Shown piece after piece: positions 36,793-49,300 of a stretch of 64,000 bases of DNA (its first letter is position 1; each line of letters opens with the position of its first letter). The position numbers and the translations under genes were made by a program. The notes under the pieces are model-generated. The model was given only the letters and a program-made list of their open reading frames with translations, was not told the origin of the DNA and did not search any database. The stretch is taken from NCBI RefSeq assembly GCF_028389875.1, contig NC_084677.1, forward strand, positions 10,582,017 through 10,646,016. Reading direction: 5' to 3'. This stretch comes from Rhea pennata. Taxonomy: Eukaryota > Chordata > Aves > Rheiformes > Rheidae.

Positions 36793-39700
36793 CTAGTAGT
36801 GAGGACCACAGTCTTCCACTAAGCTGTCTGTCATGTAGCTGGCTTCGAGGACTGTTTCATAGTATCTTTTTTCTGCAAATGTGTTCACTGTCCAGGCAAC
36901 CACTTCAATTCCTTTTGAAGACCAGTGCCTTACATACTCTCTGTAAAGAACAAAGAAACTGTAAGAGGAAGACAGACACTACCATACTTAAGGCAGACAC
37001 CATTCAAGCTAAAACTGCATTTTAGATTTACACCAGTATTTCATCAAAAATGATAGCATGTCATCTTTTTGTAGCAGAATACTTTAAACAGGCAGAATCA
37101 ACAATTTTCTTCTTTGAGATTAAACTTAGGATCTAACATAAGGTAGAAAATACAGATTGAAAAGACAGAGGCTTAAATGTAATGAAATAACTATCCAAAC
37201 AGCATTACACAATACTAAATGGAGCACACTGATCAACAGGTGCTATTTTAGCATCACTTTCATATATTAGTAGAATGGTATTGCCTCCTGACACATTAGC
37301 CAGCTTTAAACACTTACTGAGAAACAAAATTTTTCTGTATGAGGAAGGCTGAAACCCCACATAATCGCCACAAGAAACTGTGGAGGCTCCAATCTAGAAC
37401 GATATCCATCATCATATACCAGTAATGTTTCCAGAAGGAATCGAAACGAGGTGTCCCATTTCCAAGGTGACTCAAATGCCAGGGCCTGTGTGTTAGTGCT
37501 GTTACAACATTTCTATCAGCTTGTCTCATCTGAAAGATCAAGATGAAAACATTGTAGTTCACACAGATGCCAAGCTACATAGCTGCACTGAATATAAATT
37601 GGGAAGGGTTAGCTACAAAGTGCTAGCTTGAATCTGCAGTCCTATCTGAGTTCTTCTCCCCTTTCCAACCTCAATCCTTTCTTAAATCTTTTTGAAAGCT
37701 GGTATAATATTTTACTGTTTTTCTAATTATTATTTAAAATGTGCTGAATAAGTGGTTGCTCTTATGTTAACAGCATTTTAGAGCAAAACAGTCAGGCAAC
37801 AGAATAAAATATATGCTAAAAGGATTTGACAACAAGAATCAGAAAACAGTTTTAAGAATAGTCTACATTTACATCAAAACATGAGATTCATTTATATCTT
37901 GCACACAGACATGGCCACATGCCAATTTTAACAGTGACATGCTTTTTTCAGAATGGGAAGAGTTGCTGTAGATTCATAACGTATGCATCTACTGAGCACA
38001 GAGTCATCTACTAAGATGATGCAGGAGATTTATGACTGATGCTTCATTTATTTTCAGTCCTAGCAATGTTAACAATCCAGAACTACTCTGGAATTTTAAG
38101 TTGCATATCTCACTGAAAATCTCAGCTAGAAAGAAAAAAAAAATCCAAAATAAGCTTTTAGGTAACATCACCTTATAAACAACATCTGGCATGAAAGAAC
38201 AGACTACGCTGTTGTTATACAAACGAGGAAATTCCAGGTAGAGTTGTTTTAGAGCATCAACTGCCTGCCAATTAGAAGACACACACGGTGGTTATATTTA
38301 TATATATATATATACACACATAAATATACACACATACTTATTTTACAATGGAAACATGTTAGAATAATCTCCTTTAAAATACTTCCATGTTTTGCATAGC
38401 AAGATAGAAATGAAAAGGGGATGAAGAAAAACAACATTTTGTTTATAGCATTAGCACACAGATGCCATTTTATTTTTGCAACAAAACTCCTTTGTATCTG
38501 AGAATGTTACTCATTGTTGAGTTTTAAGTAGCCTTAAATATATGAAGAGAAAGTGAGATATGTCTTAGACTTATCTTGTAGATCAAAATTTTGAAGTATT
38601 AGCTATGGTTTAGTTCAAGAGGGAAAATGAATTTATTCCCATGTTCTGCTATGCTAAAGAAAAAAAAATCCAGTTTGTATAAAATATTAATGATTAATTA
38701 CATGCACCTTCCTTCAATATTTTAAATTGTAGAAAAGCAAGATCCTTATTTAGAGGTTAAATAGTTCCTCTCAGAACAGGCAGGGAATTCCCTTTGCTTT
38801 GTTATATGGTGGCATGAGCTGAGCTCAACACTCATACAAGCCAAATTCTAATTGTGAATTGCAACTTCCCAGGACAATGAAGTGGAATGAGTGAAGCCCA
38901 GAGATGTCATCTGTATTTTTAACAGCCCAGCTTTGGATGACACAAATAATAGACCTAATCTCACTCCTAGTGGAGAAGGAACTGTACTATATTTCAGCTA
39001 AAAGCAAGCTGGAGGCTGACAGCAAGGTTGAGGGGTGACTTAGCACACAATACAGTAAGCGGTACCTGGTTTGTATGGCCTTTGACATCAAAGTAGATTA
39101 TAAGATTGTGTTGCATAGACTCCACAACAGCTTCTTTTAGAGTTGGTACTTTTTCACCCTGGAATTTGCTCCTATAGAAACGGATAACTCCTTAGTGGAA
39201 TGCACTGAGACACACACATATCCCCAATACATGGAGCTGTGTCCCAGGGATTCCTAAACAAAGCTTGCTGCTATTCTAGTATTAGGGATGGGGTCAAGCA
39301 CCAACAACCATGGTAGCAGCAGCTCTCTCACCCAGTGCAAGGCTGCACATGTACAGCAATAAGTATCCACCTTCTCTTCCTCCAAAATCCTGCTAGACAA
39401 TCATATCCCTCCAAATTGAAGATCTAATGAAATGCTTACCAACCTTGTATCCCATACTGAAACTCTAATCTCAGATTTTCACCTTAACTACAATAAGCAA
39501 GCATTCAATCCCAACTATAGACCACCTACCCTTCCACTTCACCCTGCTTTGGCTGTGCTCCCTAACCCTGAGCTAGAAATGTAGGTCTTGGCAGAGTAAG
39601 CAAGACAAGCTGAGGATGTAGGAGAAACAGCTGCATGCATCAATATATTATTCCTGATAAGGTGACAGCCAGCAACAGTTGATCAGTATTAACTGTCTAT

Positions 39701-42700
39701 GTGGAAGTTCTCACCGTGTGGCTCAGGTGATCACTTTTCCAGTAACAGACTGGGGAAGATACTGCTTGTACCACGTACTATAAGTAATACGTTTACCCCT
39801 GGGAATCCCCTAATGCACAGTGTCTTGGAAATACAAAGAGTACAAACAAAAAGCTCTTCCTCGAAAATGGATTCACTTATGATACTGCTTAAGTTGTACT
39901 GTTATCAAAATTTTAGTAATATATAAAAAGTATTTTCCCTTGGATACTACTGGAAAGGAGTTAATCAACACCCAGGAAATCTGGCTGGCTCCTTTTCAAC
40001 ATATAATCCTGATGTTTAGAAATGTAAAGTCACCTATCACAAGCAAAATTCCCAATACATAATCAGTAAAGAAATACGTGTGAATAAAATTAACCTTACT
40101 CCATTACTCAAGCCAATTTTGGAATACAGTGAAATTCTCAGTATCTTAAGTGTTCTGTAGTCCATTTAAAGGGAACATATGCCTGTGGACTCCTGTCAAA
40201 ATTATCTTGATTCTACTTCACTGTTCCTGTTTCAGGGATGAGCAAGCAGCACACAGTCTGAAATTTTACTAATATTACATGAAAAGTAACAGATGAAACT
40301 CTCAGTTTTAAACTTGCAATAATTTTAATCACTGATAGATTAAAATAATCATTTTCTTTATAATGGATGTTTGTTACTGTTGAAACAATAGTTTCAGCAT
40401 AGCAATATGTCTTTTACCATAGCCTATGTTTCGCAGCTGGGTTAAGCCTTCTGACTTCATCAAAGGTCAAGTCACACAATCTTCCAGACCCATCAGTTGT
40501 CCTTTCTACTGTTTCATCATGCATTAGAATAGGAACACCATCCGCAGTAAATTCAAGATCCAGCTCAACTCCTGTTGCTCCATTCTCAGCTGCCTTAAAA
40601 AAAACAGAAACCACGTACACAACAGAAAAGACAGCTTTATAGAATTAATATAGGTACTGCTGTATTTAGTTTGTATTCCGATAAAGAATATAAAACTATT
40701 ATTTTAAGTAAGCTCAGTCTGTGGAACACAGGAAGTTTTATCAAGATATTGCAAAACATCTGTGTATCAACTGAAAAGATATTATCTATCTTATACATAT
40801 CATAATGATAATGTCTTGGCCACGGGATTAGGATCAGGATAAAATGCAGAAGGAATCCCACTCCTTGTTTCTTGCCCAATAACTCCTGAGTCCTTAAATT
40901 GTGTTACTTTCTAAAAGGGAAGGGTAACAGTTTAGATAATTTATAGATTAATACATAGAAGTCAGATAAACGTTCTAAACCAGTGATTGGCAAAACTTTC
41001 ATTAGAGTGGGTCACACAGCATAAAGACTTTTCTTGACAGTAGAAAAAAGCTCTCACCCTTCTTTAATCCAAAACAGATGCAATATTTCCTTTGACAGTC
41101 AAGATTCACCATGGATGTACACTAGTTGACACACTCATATGAAGTATGTATAAAACTTCCCAGAAGCATCACTTACAATGCTTGTACTTAAATGTATGTA
41201 GGCAAATCCTAATTCCTCTTCAAGGAGTTCCCATAAAAGACAGCAATCAAGAGCTGAGCAGCCTCAGATCAATTAATACATCCTCCTCCTGCCAGGATTT
41301 CCTCAGGCAAGCACAGAGTGAACTGCAAGATGAACCGCTCCGAAGGCCAGATGGCCTCTTGGGAACAAGACCAGTGCAACAGAAAGACAAATGCACTAGA
41401 TGCTACCCAAATATATAAGTCAAGTAAGGATGCTCAGACTCTGGAACAAGGAGCCTTGCCTCGCCCAAAAGTAAGCAATCAGCAGACCAACAGCATCTCA
41501 TCACTGCAGATACACTACACTGAGAGACTGCTAAGGTCTATTCCATACGGTTCTCTAAAAAATATTTTCATTCTAAGTGCTTGCCAGACTTTTAGAGCAG
41601 CCCCCCAATGAACAGGAAAGCCACCACAGGGCTATATTTCACATTACAGAAGGCAGAAGGTCAACAACACAATTCCTATTCTTTCTTCCATTTGCCATTT
41701 TCTGATCAGCGCATCTTACATTCCAACCTCCTTACAAGTTCAGAGTCAACTAGCTATTGTACAAATATTACTACACACTTTTCAGGACATGATCATTCAC
41801 TCAGAAAGGTTACCAGGATATTTAGTAAGAACTTCTATAGGCTTTCCTCTACCTTCCTTAAGACTAGGTATAGCCAACACTGCTGAACAACCCAGAACAT
41901 AAAAAACAGCTCTCTCATTCATTTTGTCACATACAAAATCGAGCTCTGGATTATGATGGGCAGCAGAAAATTACTGTATTTAACATTAATGACTCACGAA
42001 GGCATCTATGTCAATGCCTTTCTTTGTAGCTTTAGAGGCGCTACTTAATCCCTCTGTTTTGTTGATTATTTTGCATTATTCATTCCTCTTTGTAAGGCTA
42101 GTTCTTGCTTGCTTATTACACCTTTAATTACAAGTTTTTGCTTGGATCTATGGAACAGTTTGATCTTTTTGAGGGATGGCTGGAAAGGTACTAATGCTTT
42201 CTACTGCTAATTTGTTGAAAATGCATGGTTTCCAGATATTTCTGCAAACAAATGATTCAAAGGAACATTTTAAAAATAGTCTTACTGATGTGGGTGTCAA
42301 CAGAACAACAATCAAATTTTGGAAAGTAATAATGTAGTGAGGATACAACAGTGTCAGGACAGTTGCAACCAAATCCTGATTCCCGAGATGCCTTGTGCAT
42401 CCCTTAGCTGAACTGGGACCATATATCTAAAAGTACAGAATATCGAAGGTCAGAATTCCTACTTACAGATAATATTGATACTGGAAGATTTACTTTTGTT
42501 TCCAATGTGAATTAAGTTTCTTTTGATACTGAAATTTTCACAAGTAACATGGTTTGGATATACCAATTAAACTGTTTTCAGAATGAAACATGCTCCCAGG
42601 GACCCAGACAACTGCTAAACAAAATCAGTAGGATTCTGACCAATTTCCAGAAAAGGTAATTTCATTACAACCCTGCTGCCTGGGCAGTGAACAAGTCAGA

Positions 42701-43628
42701 TTTTCAACTCTCATACAACATAAAAAGACAGGTGACATGGCAGCAAGTTTCATAGCAGGCCTGTACAAAGTGAAGTTCTTGCAGTACTAGGTTTTGCTAT
42801 AGCTGTGGATTCTCAAAGCTCATTAGAGACCTTCAAAGCTTAAACAGAGAGCAGACGACCTGTTACTAAATTGCTGTCCTGCCTCTACAGTCTGTTGCCA
42901 CACCTACAAAATAAAATATTTCATTATTGCTACACTGCTAGGCTATGCCACAGCACCAAGCAGCTAGGCAAGGGGTGAGAACATCTACTACAACACAGCT
43001 CAGGCATTAAGACCCAAACCCAATCAGACTATGCTGAATCTTCCCGAGGGTGAACACTGACAAGCAAGGCAGCGTGCTGCTGCCAAGCAGAGGCGGCCGG
43101 AGCCGTTTCAGAAGATGACGGCTCGGCGTCACCTGAAAAGTTCGCTGAGAAGGCGCCTCAGCAAACAACCCCTGCAGGCCTGTGTCGACCGGCACCGGCT
43201 CCGCTCTCCCGGGCGCCCGCCCGCGGCGGGGGAGGTTCCCGGAGCCGCCTGCTCTAGGAGCGCGGCAGCTCCACCGCGCCCTCCAGCCCCCTCCCCGGGC
43301 GGCTGGGGCACCTCAGCCGCGCTCCCAACGCCCGGAGCGGGCGGCGGGCGGGCGCCGCGGCGGCCGTGCTGACCTGTCGGATGGCCGCCAGCGTGTTCTC
43401 GGGCGCGTCGTGCGCGCCGCCGCGGTGGGCGATGCGGGCCGCGGCGCCACGGGGCCGCACGAGGCGCTGCGCCCGCTGCGGCGCCGCGGGCTCCAGGCTG
43501 AAGAGGTGCAGCACCAGGTAGAGGCCGGCCGCGAGCAGGCAGGCCAGTGCCGGGCTGCGGCTCAGCGCCAGCGTCGTGCCCAGCAGCACCGTGAAGGCGC
43601 CCAGCAGGCCGTCGCCGTGGCACAGCAT
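36793..43628 (-). CDS. GDE1: GDE1, glycerophosphodiester phosphodiesterase 1 (6 exons)
   Basis: Membrane enzyme that hydrolyses glycerophosphodiesters such as glycerophosphoinositol to glycerol-3-phosphate and an alcohol; also known as MIR16, an RGS16 partner. Exons in transcript order: 43628-43374, 40593-40418, 39171-39066, 38264-38172, 37529-37318, 36940-36793. All are GT-AG and in phase, 990 bases, 329 residues (human 331). Two hydrophobic stretches at about 8-23 and 27-45 anchor the N-terminus. The GDPD catalytic motif HRGGAHDAPENT starts at H68; metal/catalytic residues E95 and D97 (VELDLEF) and H110 (LMHDE) match human E97, D99 and H112 with a two-residue offset. Other shared blocks are LYNNSVVCSF, ALTHRPW, VMMD/MMMD and TVNTF. 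The stop is TAG at 36795-36793. ATG at 43628 was chosen because it aligns with the human start, although the frame stays open for 38 more codons upstream. Confidence 0.95.
37530..43373 (-). other. GDE1 introns, non-coding content
   Basis: Intron 1 (40594-43373) is the longest. It contains plus-strand open frames around 41146-41886 with no resemblance to known proteins. Intron 4 (37530-38171) and intron 3 (38265-39065) are AT-rich. A TA/CA microsatellite occupies about 38294-38336. No nested gene was seen. Confidence 0.5.
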
Positions 43629-43960
43629 GGCGGCGCGGGCCGGGCCGGGCCGGGCCCTCAGGGCAGGAGCAGCGACCCCCTCCCCTCTGTGCGCGCGCGC
43701 GCACCCCCACCAACGAGCGCTCAACCACCCGCAGCTAACCACCGCCCGGCACCTCTCACGCGCCAGCCAATCGCCGCGCAGGACACGCCCGGCTCGCGGG
43801 CGTCGCCCAATGGGAAGCGGCGGCAGCGGGGCGGGGCCGCGCGCTGCTGGGCTGCGCGTGAGGGAGCGGCGGCGGCGGGCGGGGCCTCGGAGGCCCCGCG
43901 CCGAATCCCCTCAGCTGGCGGCGGCGGGCGGCGGCTGGAAGAAAGACGGAGCGTTCCGGG
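43100..43960. promoter_or_regulatory. CpG island, GDE1 promoter with paired CCAAT boxes
   Basis: High-GC, CpG-dense block covering GDE1 exon 1 and its upstream side. AGCCAATCG at 43765-43773 and CCCAATGGG at 43806-43814 are two CCAAT (NF-Y type) boxes about 40 bases apart, 140-185 bases upstream of the GDE1 ATG. A (GC)n run with GCGCGCGC lies near 43690-43702, and GGGCC repeats near 43640-43660. Confidence 0.75.
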
Positions 43961-45340
43961 TGTGCGGGGCACAAACAGAGAATAAACCGTATTAACTGAG
44001 GCACTACTGCCTCGAGAGTCACTGAAGGCAGCTTTGTCGGGGGACTGGAGAGAGTATGTCTATTTTTTGCCAGCCATGCCCCTATCTAATTAGAAATATG
44101 ATATTAATTATTTTCTAAATAAGTATACTTCCAGCTGTGTCAGCTGTCTTAACTATCCCTTCAAACCTGCTCACAGACTAAATGTGAGACCTGGTAGTGT
44201 AAAAAAGGGCAAAGAGAGCCAAAGAGCGATCTGAGAGACAGTGAGTCCCTACTGCTGAAGACAGGCCTTTGCTGGAGAGTAAGGTTCACTTTTACCCTTG
44301 CCTACCATAAAAAATGTAACCAACTGGAAAGAATCCAGAGGAAAGAACAACAAGATAAGAAGTTGTGAAGGTTAAAGAAATTCAGCTTGTTTAGTCTGGA
44401 AAAATAATAAGAAGAGATATAGCAGTCTGGCTTAAATGAAAAGAAGGTTGAGAGTTTCTCTGTGTCCTCTGTGGGTTGAATAGGAAGAAACTGTGCAGCA
44501 AGGAAGGTTTTTCCAACTAGATGTGGAACAGCTGTCAGAAGAAAAACCAGACGTATATATACATACAAACACAAAACTGAAATAATGTAATATCTAATTA
44601 GAAGTCTTAGGTTTTTATAAATCTTTTGATAAATGCTGTAAGATTAAAAAATGCCACAGATGAAAGAATTATTTATTGAAACAAGAATGATAGCGTTATC
44701 TTCTCTAAATATTGACAGAGAACTAGGTGTTTCCATAAATCCACATAAACTTTGCTTAAGCTGAATGCCAATAAACAAGCGTATCTCTTCTACCTGACTT
44801 GCCTCATGCATGATTACTGCCTGCCCCACCAGCTGGCAGGACCTGACAGCTGCTGCTGCCTGAGGTGGGAGGGATTGGATGTCCGCAGTGACACCGGGAA
44901 GCTGTTTCCAAAGACTGTATTAACAAGTTCTCATGTTTTATCTCCGTTATCGCAATGTACTCAAGGAAACCGATACCTGCTGGCATGCTTGTAGCCCTGA
45001 CTGTAGAAGGCTTGCACAGCCATGCAGCTGCTAACATGATAAAGGAGCATAAGTCCACAGTCTGGTCACCAGGGCTAGTGGAGGAACTCAGGAGGCCTCT
45101 CTTTGCCATGTCTTGGAGACCTAGGAACATTTCACTGGCAGTCAGCGTACTTCCTCAGTGCCATCATACCCCTCTTAAAATGGAGCTGCCTTTGTCTTGG
45201 AGCTCCCTCAGTAATTACAGATTTGTCCTGTAAGTCTCAATTATTTTAAAAGCAGAATTTGTAGATAGAGCTCATATTTTCCGAGACCAAATAAAGAAAA
45301 CCTCTAAATCAACTGGCCAGAGAAAAGGCACCGTCCCTAC
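43961..45340. other. Spacer between the GDE1 and CCP110 CpG islands
   Basis: AT-rich 1.4 kb between two divergent promoters. Apart from a CR1-type relic it contains no recognised feature; open frames around 44752-45233 have no homology. Confidence 0.5.
44325..44545 (+). mobile_element. Old CR1-type LINE 3'-region fragment
   Basis: The plus strand keeps the order of landmarks found in the sense 3' part of amniote CR1 elements: CCAGAGGAAAGAACAACAAGAT, then TTTAGTCTGGAAAA, GAGATATAGCAGTCTGG, GCAGCAAGGAAGGTTTTT and CCAACTAGATGTGG. It is strongly diverged and truncated at both ends, without coding capacity. Confidence 0.5.
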
Positions 45341-45410
45341 CCACCAGGAGCATCCTGCCTGCGTCCCTCGGTCTCCGCGGCCACAGCGGCAGGCTTCGGC
45401 AGCCGGCGGG

Positions 45411-45429
45411 ACTACCGCTCCCAGCATGC
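45411..45429 (+). promoter_or_regulatory. ZNF143/Staf-like motif, forward
   Basis: ACTACCGCTCCCAGCATGC closely fits the long ZNF143 consensus (ACTACAANTCCCAGCATGC), differing at the first C after ACTAC and the next base. It lies in the CCP110 CpG island, about 220 bases upstream of the candidate exon 1 donor. Confidence 0.65.
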
Positions 45430-45473
45430 CCCGCTCCCCGCGGCGGCCACGGAGCGTGGCGCAGCGCCGCAGT

Positions 45474-45492
45474 GCACGCTGGGGCTTGTAGT
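45474..45492 (-). promoter_or_regulatory. ZNF143/Staf-like motif, reverse
   Basis: On the minus strand it reads ACTACAAGCCCCAGCGTGC, again close to the ZNF143 consensus. With the forward copy it forms a convergent pair 44 bases apart. Confidence 0.65.
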
Positions 45493-46392
45493 GCTCGGTG
45501 GCCGCCCCTCGGCCCGGAAGGGCCCGCGGGGCGGGGCGGTTGCCAGGAGGCGGCGGCGCGGCGCGGCGCGGGGTGCCGCGGCGGCGGCGGAGACGCGAGC
45601 GGGGCGCGCCAGGGGCCTCCGGGCCCCGCACAGGTAGCGGCCGGCGGCGCGGTGGGTTGCGGGTTGCGGGCCGCGCCGGCGGCGCGGGCTGTGTCGCGGC
45701 GCGGCGCTGAGGAGTCGAGGCGAGACTGCGGCCCGGCCTGGCCCGGCCCGGCCCGGCCCGCTGAGGGCCCGACGGGGAGGCCGCGGGCCGGGCGCAGCCG
45801 GAGCCGAAGCGGTGCGTGCGGGGCCTCGCCGCCCGGGCCGGCCCGGGTGCGGCGGCCGCTTGTGCTGGGTTTGTTTCAGGTGGCAGGGTATCTCCGGGGG
45901 AGGCGTGGGGGGTGACAGGCAGGTTCTCAGCCCCCTGAGTGTGATGGCAGATCTTGCTTTAAAAAGATATTGTTTTTCTTCTATTTGGCTCCTTTTTCTT
46001 TTTTCAGAAGAAAATAGTTATCTGACAGTGATGGCAGACTTGAAAGGTTTAGTCTTTGATGGGATTTTGGGGATTCTCTGTAGCAGATGTAGTTCTGTAA
46101 ATCTTGATTGTCTCAGTGCTAGTTTTCGCAGTGTATACATGATGGAACATCTTTTTTTAAAAAAAAACATATGCAGATGTTCTATTTATAAGGGGAAAAA
46201 AAAACCTTTGCATTTTTTATTAGTGACAGGAAAAAGAGAGACTTACTTGACTTGTCTTAACTTTTAACTCGTTTCCAGACATACTGATAAAGAAAAAACA
46301 TTGAATTAGTTGTGGTGGTGTTGTTTCCCTTTCATGGTCTTGCTAGTACAGTAGCATGACTTTATTACTCTGCGCAGCTTAGTTACATGAAG

Positions 46393-49300
46393 ATGGAGGA
46401 CTATGACAAGTTCTGTAAGAAGCATTTTTCCAGAATCCAGGAAGAAGCAATAAAGACAGAAACCTCTTTCAGTGCTCCACTCAAAAATATGTCGCTCATC
46501 CAGTTCCATGGAGTTCCTGTGCTTTCCCCTCTGGTAAGTGGGTTTTGTTGTTGTTGTTGTTGTTGTTGTTTTTTTTGTGTCTGAGTGTGTGTGTGCACGT
46601 GTTAATTGCACTATTGGCACTAGCTTTGTCTGAGATACCAAATATATAATAATATATATTTACACCACATGTATATATATGACAGTGGAATTAGGAAATA
46701 CTGAGATAGCTAAAAATCTTTTAAGTAAATTTACTGTTCTCATACATTTACAGTCTCATCGATTCTCTCTCACATGCTCAGAAAAGCAAAAAAGCTGTTG
46801 ATCATTTGTATAATAATGCAATCTGACTTCCTTGCTTCAGTGATGTGAAATGTGAGAGACTATCTAATAACAAACTCTGAAAAACATGATACAGATGCAT
46901 ACTACAAGATATCATTTACTCTTCAATGTGTTAATTAGATCTCCCCTGTATGTTTTATTTATGAATGGATGGATGGTTTTAAATTTTCATAGAAGAAAAT
47001 GCATAATTTTGCTTGAAACTACCTAATTCTGTAAAATTTCGTAGAACCAACTTTTGTACATTTAGGTTTGTAAATCTAGTTTAACTTTATCCAAACTACA
47101 CGTTCTAAAGTAGTAATGCATAAGATTTTGAGATTTTGATTTCTGAAAGGATCTGGAGGAGTGCTACATACCCTGACAGAAAGTCCAAACAGAAATGTAT
47201 GTAATTCACCTCTGATTAAAGAGGGCCAGTGCAAGTCTTTTATTGTAAAACAGCAGTTTGAGTACAAGCGGGCAGATTGGTCACTGAAGGTTGTATGTGA
47301 TGCTGAAACCCCCCATCTCCATAGAGGACTGAGAAAGACCTTTCCTGTAGTCTAAGTCCTATATCATTTGAAACTGGTACTGTAGCATTTAGCTTTCATG
47401 GGGAATTTAATATGCACTCTTTTGGATCCATGTTGACATGTGTACCAAGAAGGCCATAAAAAAGTATTACTGCTTAGAAGGAGACTAGCATTTAAAGTGT
47501 ACAAAGTATCAATGTAGGTAGTTTGGTATCTGTTGGCTTTTTATTTTTAATTTATTTGTGTAGTTCTACATTGAAATGTGCATTTAGTAATATAAGCTGT
47601 GCTTCTGACTGCTTTGCAGCTTAGCTTTGAAAAGAAAAAGGAAATACAGCAAGACAAACAAAAAGCACTGAACTTAGAGAACTGGAAACAGAACTCCAAG
47701 AAAAGAGCTTTATTGAATCGTGTTCAGGAGATTCTAGAAAATGTTCAGGTAAAGTTGATCCAGATCCGTATAGCTTTACAGAAAACATTTCCATATATAT
47801 TTTGAGGAAGCATTGAGGTTTAAGTATTCACTAGTGTAAACATGACATTATTAACAGTTAATTCTCTCGAACCAGCATTTGCTGCTGTTTCATGCTGTGT
47901 GATCTGATTCATTATTTAGCAACACCCTGTGTTCACTGTTAAGTATGGAATTTGCTTGTCACTGCTTATTTTGACAGACCACACCAAATGACTGACTCTT
48001 GCTTTTGTAACTTTGTTTAAAATACCTAGATTGCAAAAAAAATGTACAAACAAAAAACACCTCCTTCCACCCTGTGTTAGACCAACCAGTTTGCCTTATT
48101 TGCAAGCATGTAATTTAATCAGAAAATAATCTATATTCAAGTTTACAATTACAGAAGTAAAATGACCTTTACAATGACTTGTAATTCTGTTGTACCCTTT
48201 ATAATTTCCTTTATAATTTTATTGCAACTGTTTTGTTTTCTTTGCTTCTTCAATGATGGATTTAGAGGTTTAAATTGAAAAGGATATTAAATATGTCTAA
48301 TCAAAAAATATAATCTGGCTTTATAAAAAAGCTGTAATACAGTCTTTATACTAACAGATATGGTTAACATTGGATTTGTTGAGTTACTAAGGTGGCAAAC
48401 AACTTACTTGGTTTGTACTGTTTACTGGAGTGGACATAGCAACAGTCATCTGACTTGGGATTTGAAGAGCAGACCAGGAACATATATTCAATATAAAAAT
48501 AAGTCAGCATTTTTTCAAGCATGCCCACTTGATAATTGATGGGTTATCTCACAGGATAACCTGTATTTTTAGTGTGATACTCTTTATGGTCAAATGCTTG
48601 CTAGAAGTGATGAAAACTCATAATTCATGACTCTGGGTTAAATAAATAAATTAAAAATGTTCTTGTAGTTACACTAGTTTTACTAGGAGTAATTTTGGTT
48701 TGTTCTTAATTAAGCATTAGTTAAGCTATATTTAATGCTGAAGTTTTTCAATTGTTCTTATTTAATATAGGATTTTTTCATATTTTAAGAGGAATCTTGC
48801 AAGATAATTTGAAGTCATATAATTATTTGAAGACTGTCCGAATTACCTTGTGTAGAAAAGAACATCTTTGAATTCAGATCCTTGGTATCAATAAAAGTCT
48901 GAGTAGACTAATATTCAAATTCACATTTCAGTTTCAATTATCTTTTTCTCATTTCAAAGAGCTCTGTATTGTAAGTAAGTTGAAGGAAATTGTTAACAGT
49001 TGAAGTGGATGTTTTTATTGCTTGAAGATGGCAGCACTCTACTTTACATGCAGGTGAAGCTTTGACAATAGTCTGAAAATCAGAAGAGATTTCACCTAAA
49101 AGATGTGATATTACTCAATTTCTCTTTGCAGATCAGGAAAGCATCTAGTGCAAGTGACTTGAACATGTGGGAGGCTGAGAATACTTGCCCTGATTCAGAA
49201 TCAAAAGCCTTGACTGATGTTACACCTCTGTCAGATGTCAATTTGTTGCATTCTCCTGGAAGTCATGGTTCCACAGAGCTTGAAAAGACACCAGAAATAA

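Larger units (their letters stand above)
45340..45900. promoter_or_regulatory. CpG island, CCP110 promoter and non-coding first exon
   Basis: CpG-dense block with GCGGC and GGCCC tandem runs (GGCCC repeated near 45737-45765). A donor-like CACAG|GTAGCG ends a possible first exon at 45633. The first coding exon is about 0.75 kb further on, so exon 1 should be non-coding, as in many centrosomal genes. Confidence 0.7.

Noticed and set aside
43182-43985. Plus-strand open frame of 267 codons antisense to GDE1 exon 1
   Set aside because: Shadow of the GDE1 coding exon and CpG island; Arg/Gly/Ala-rich with no homology.
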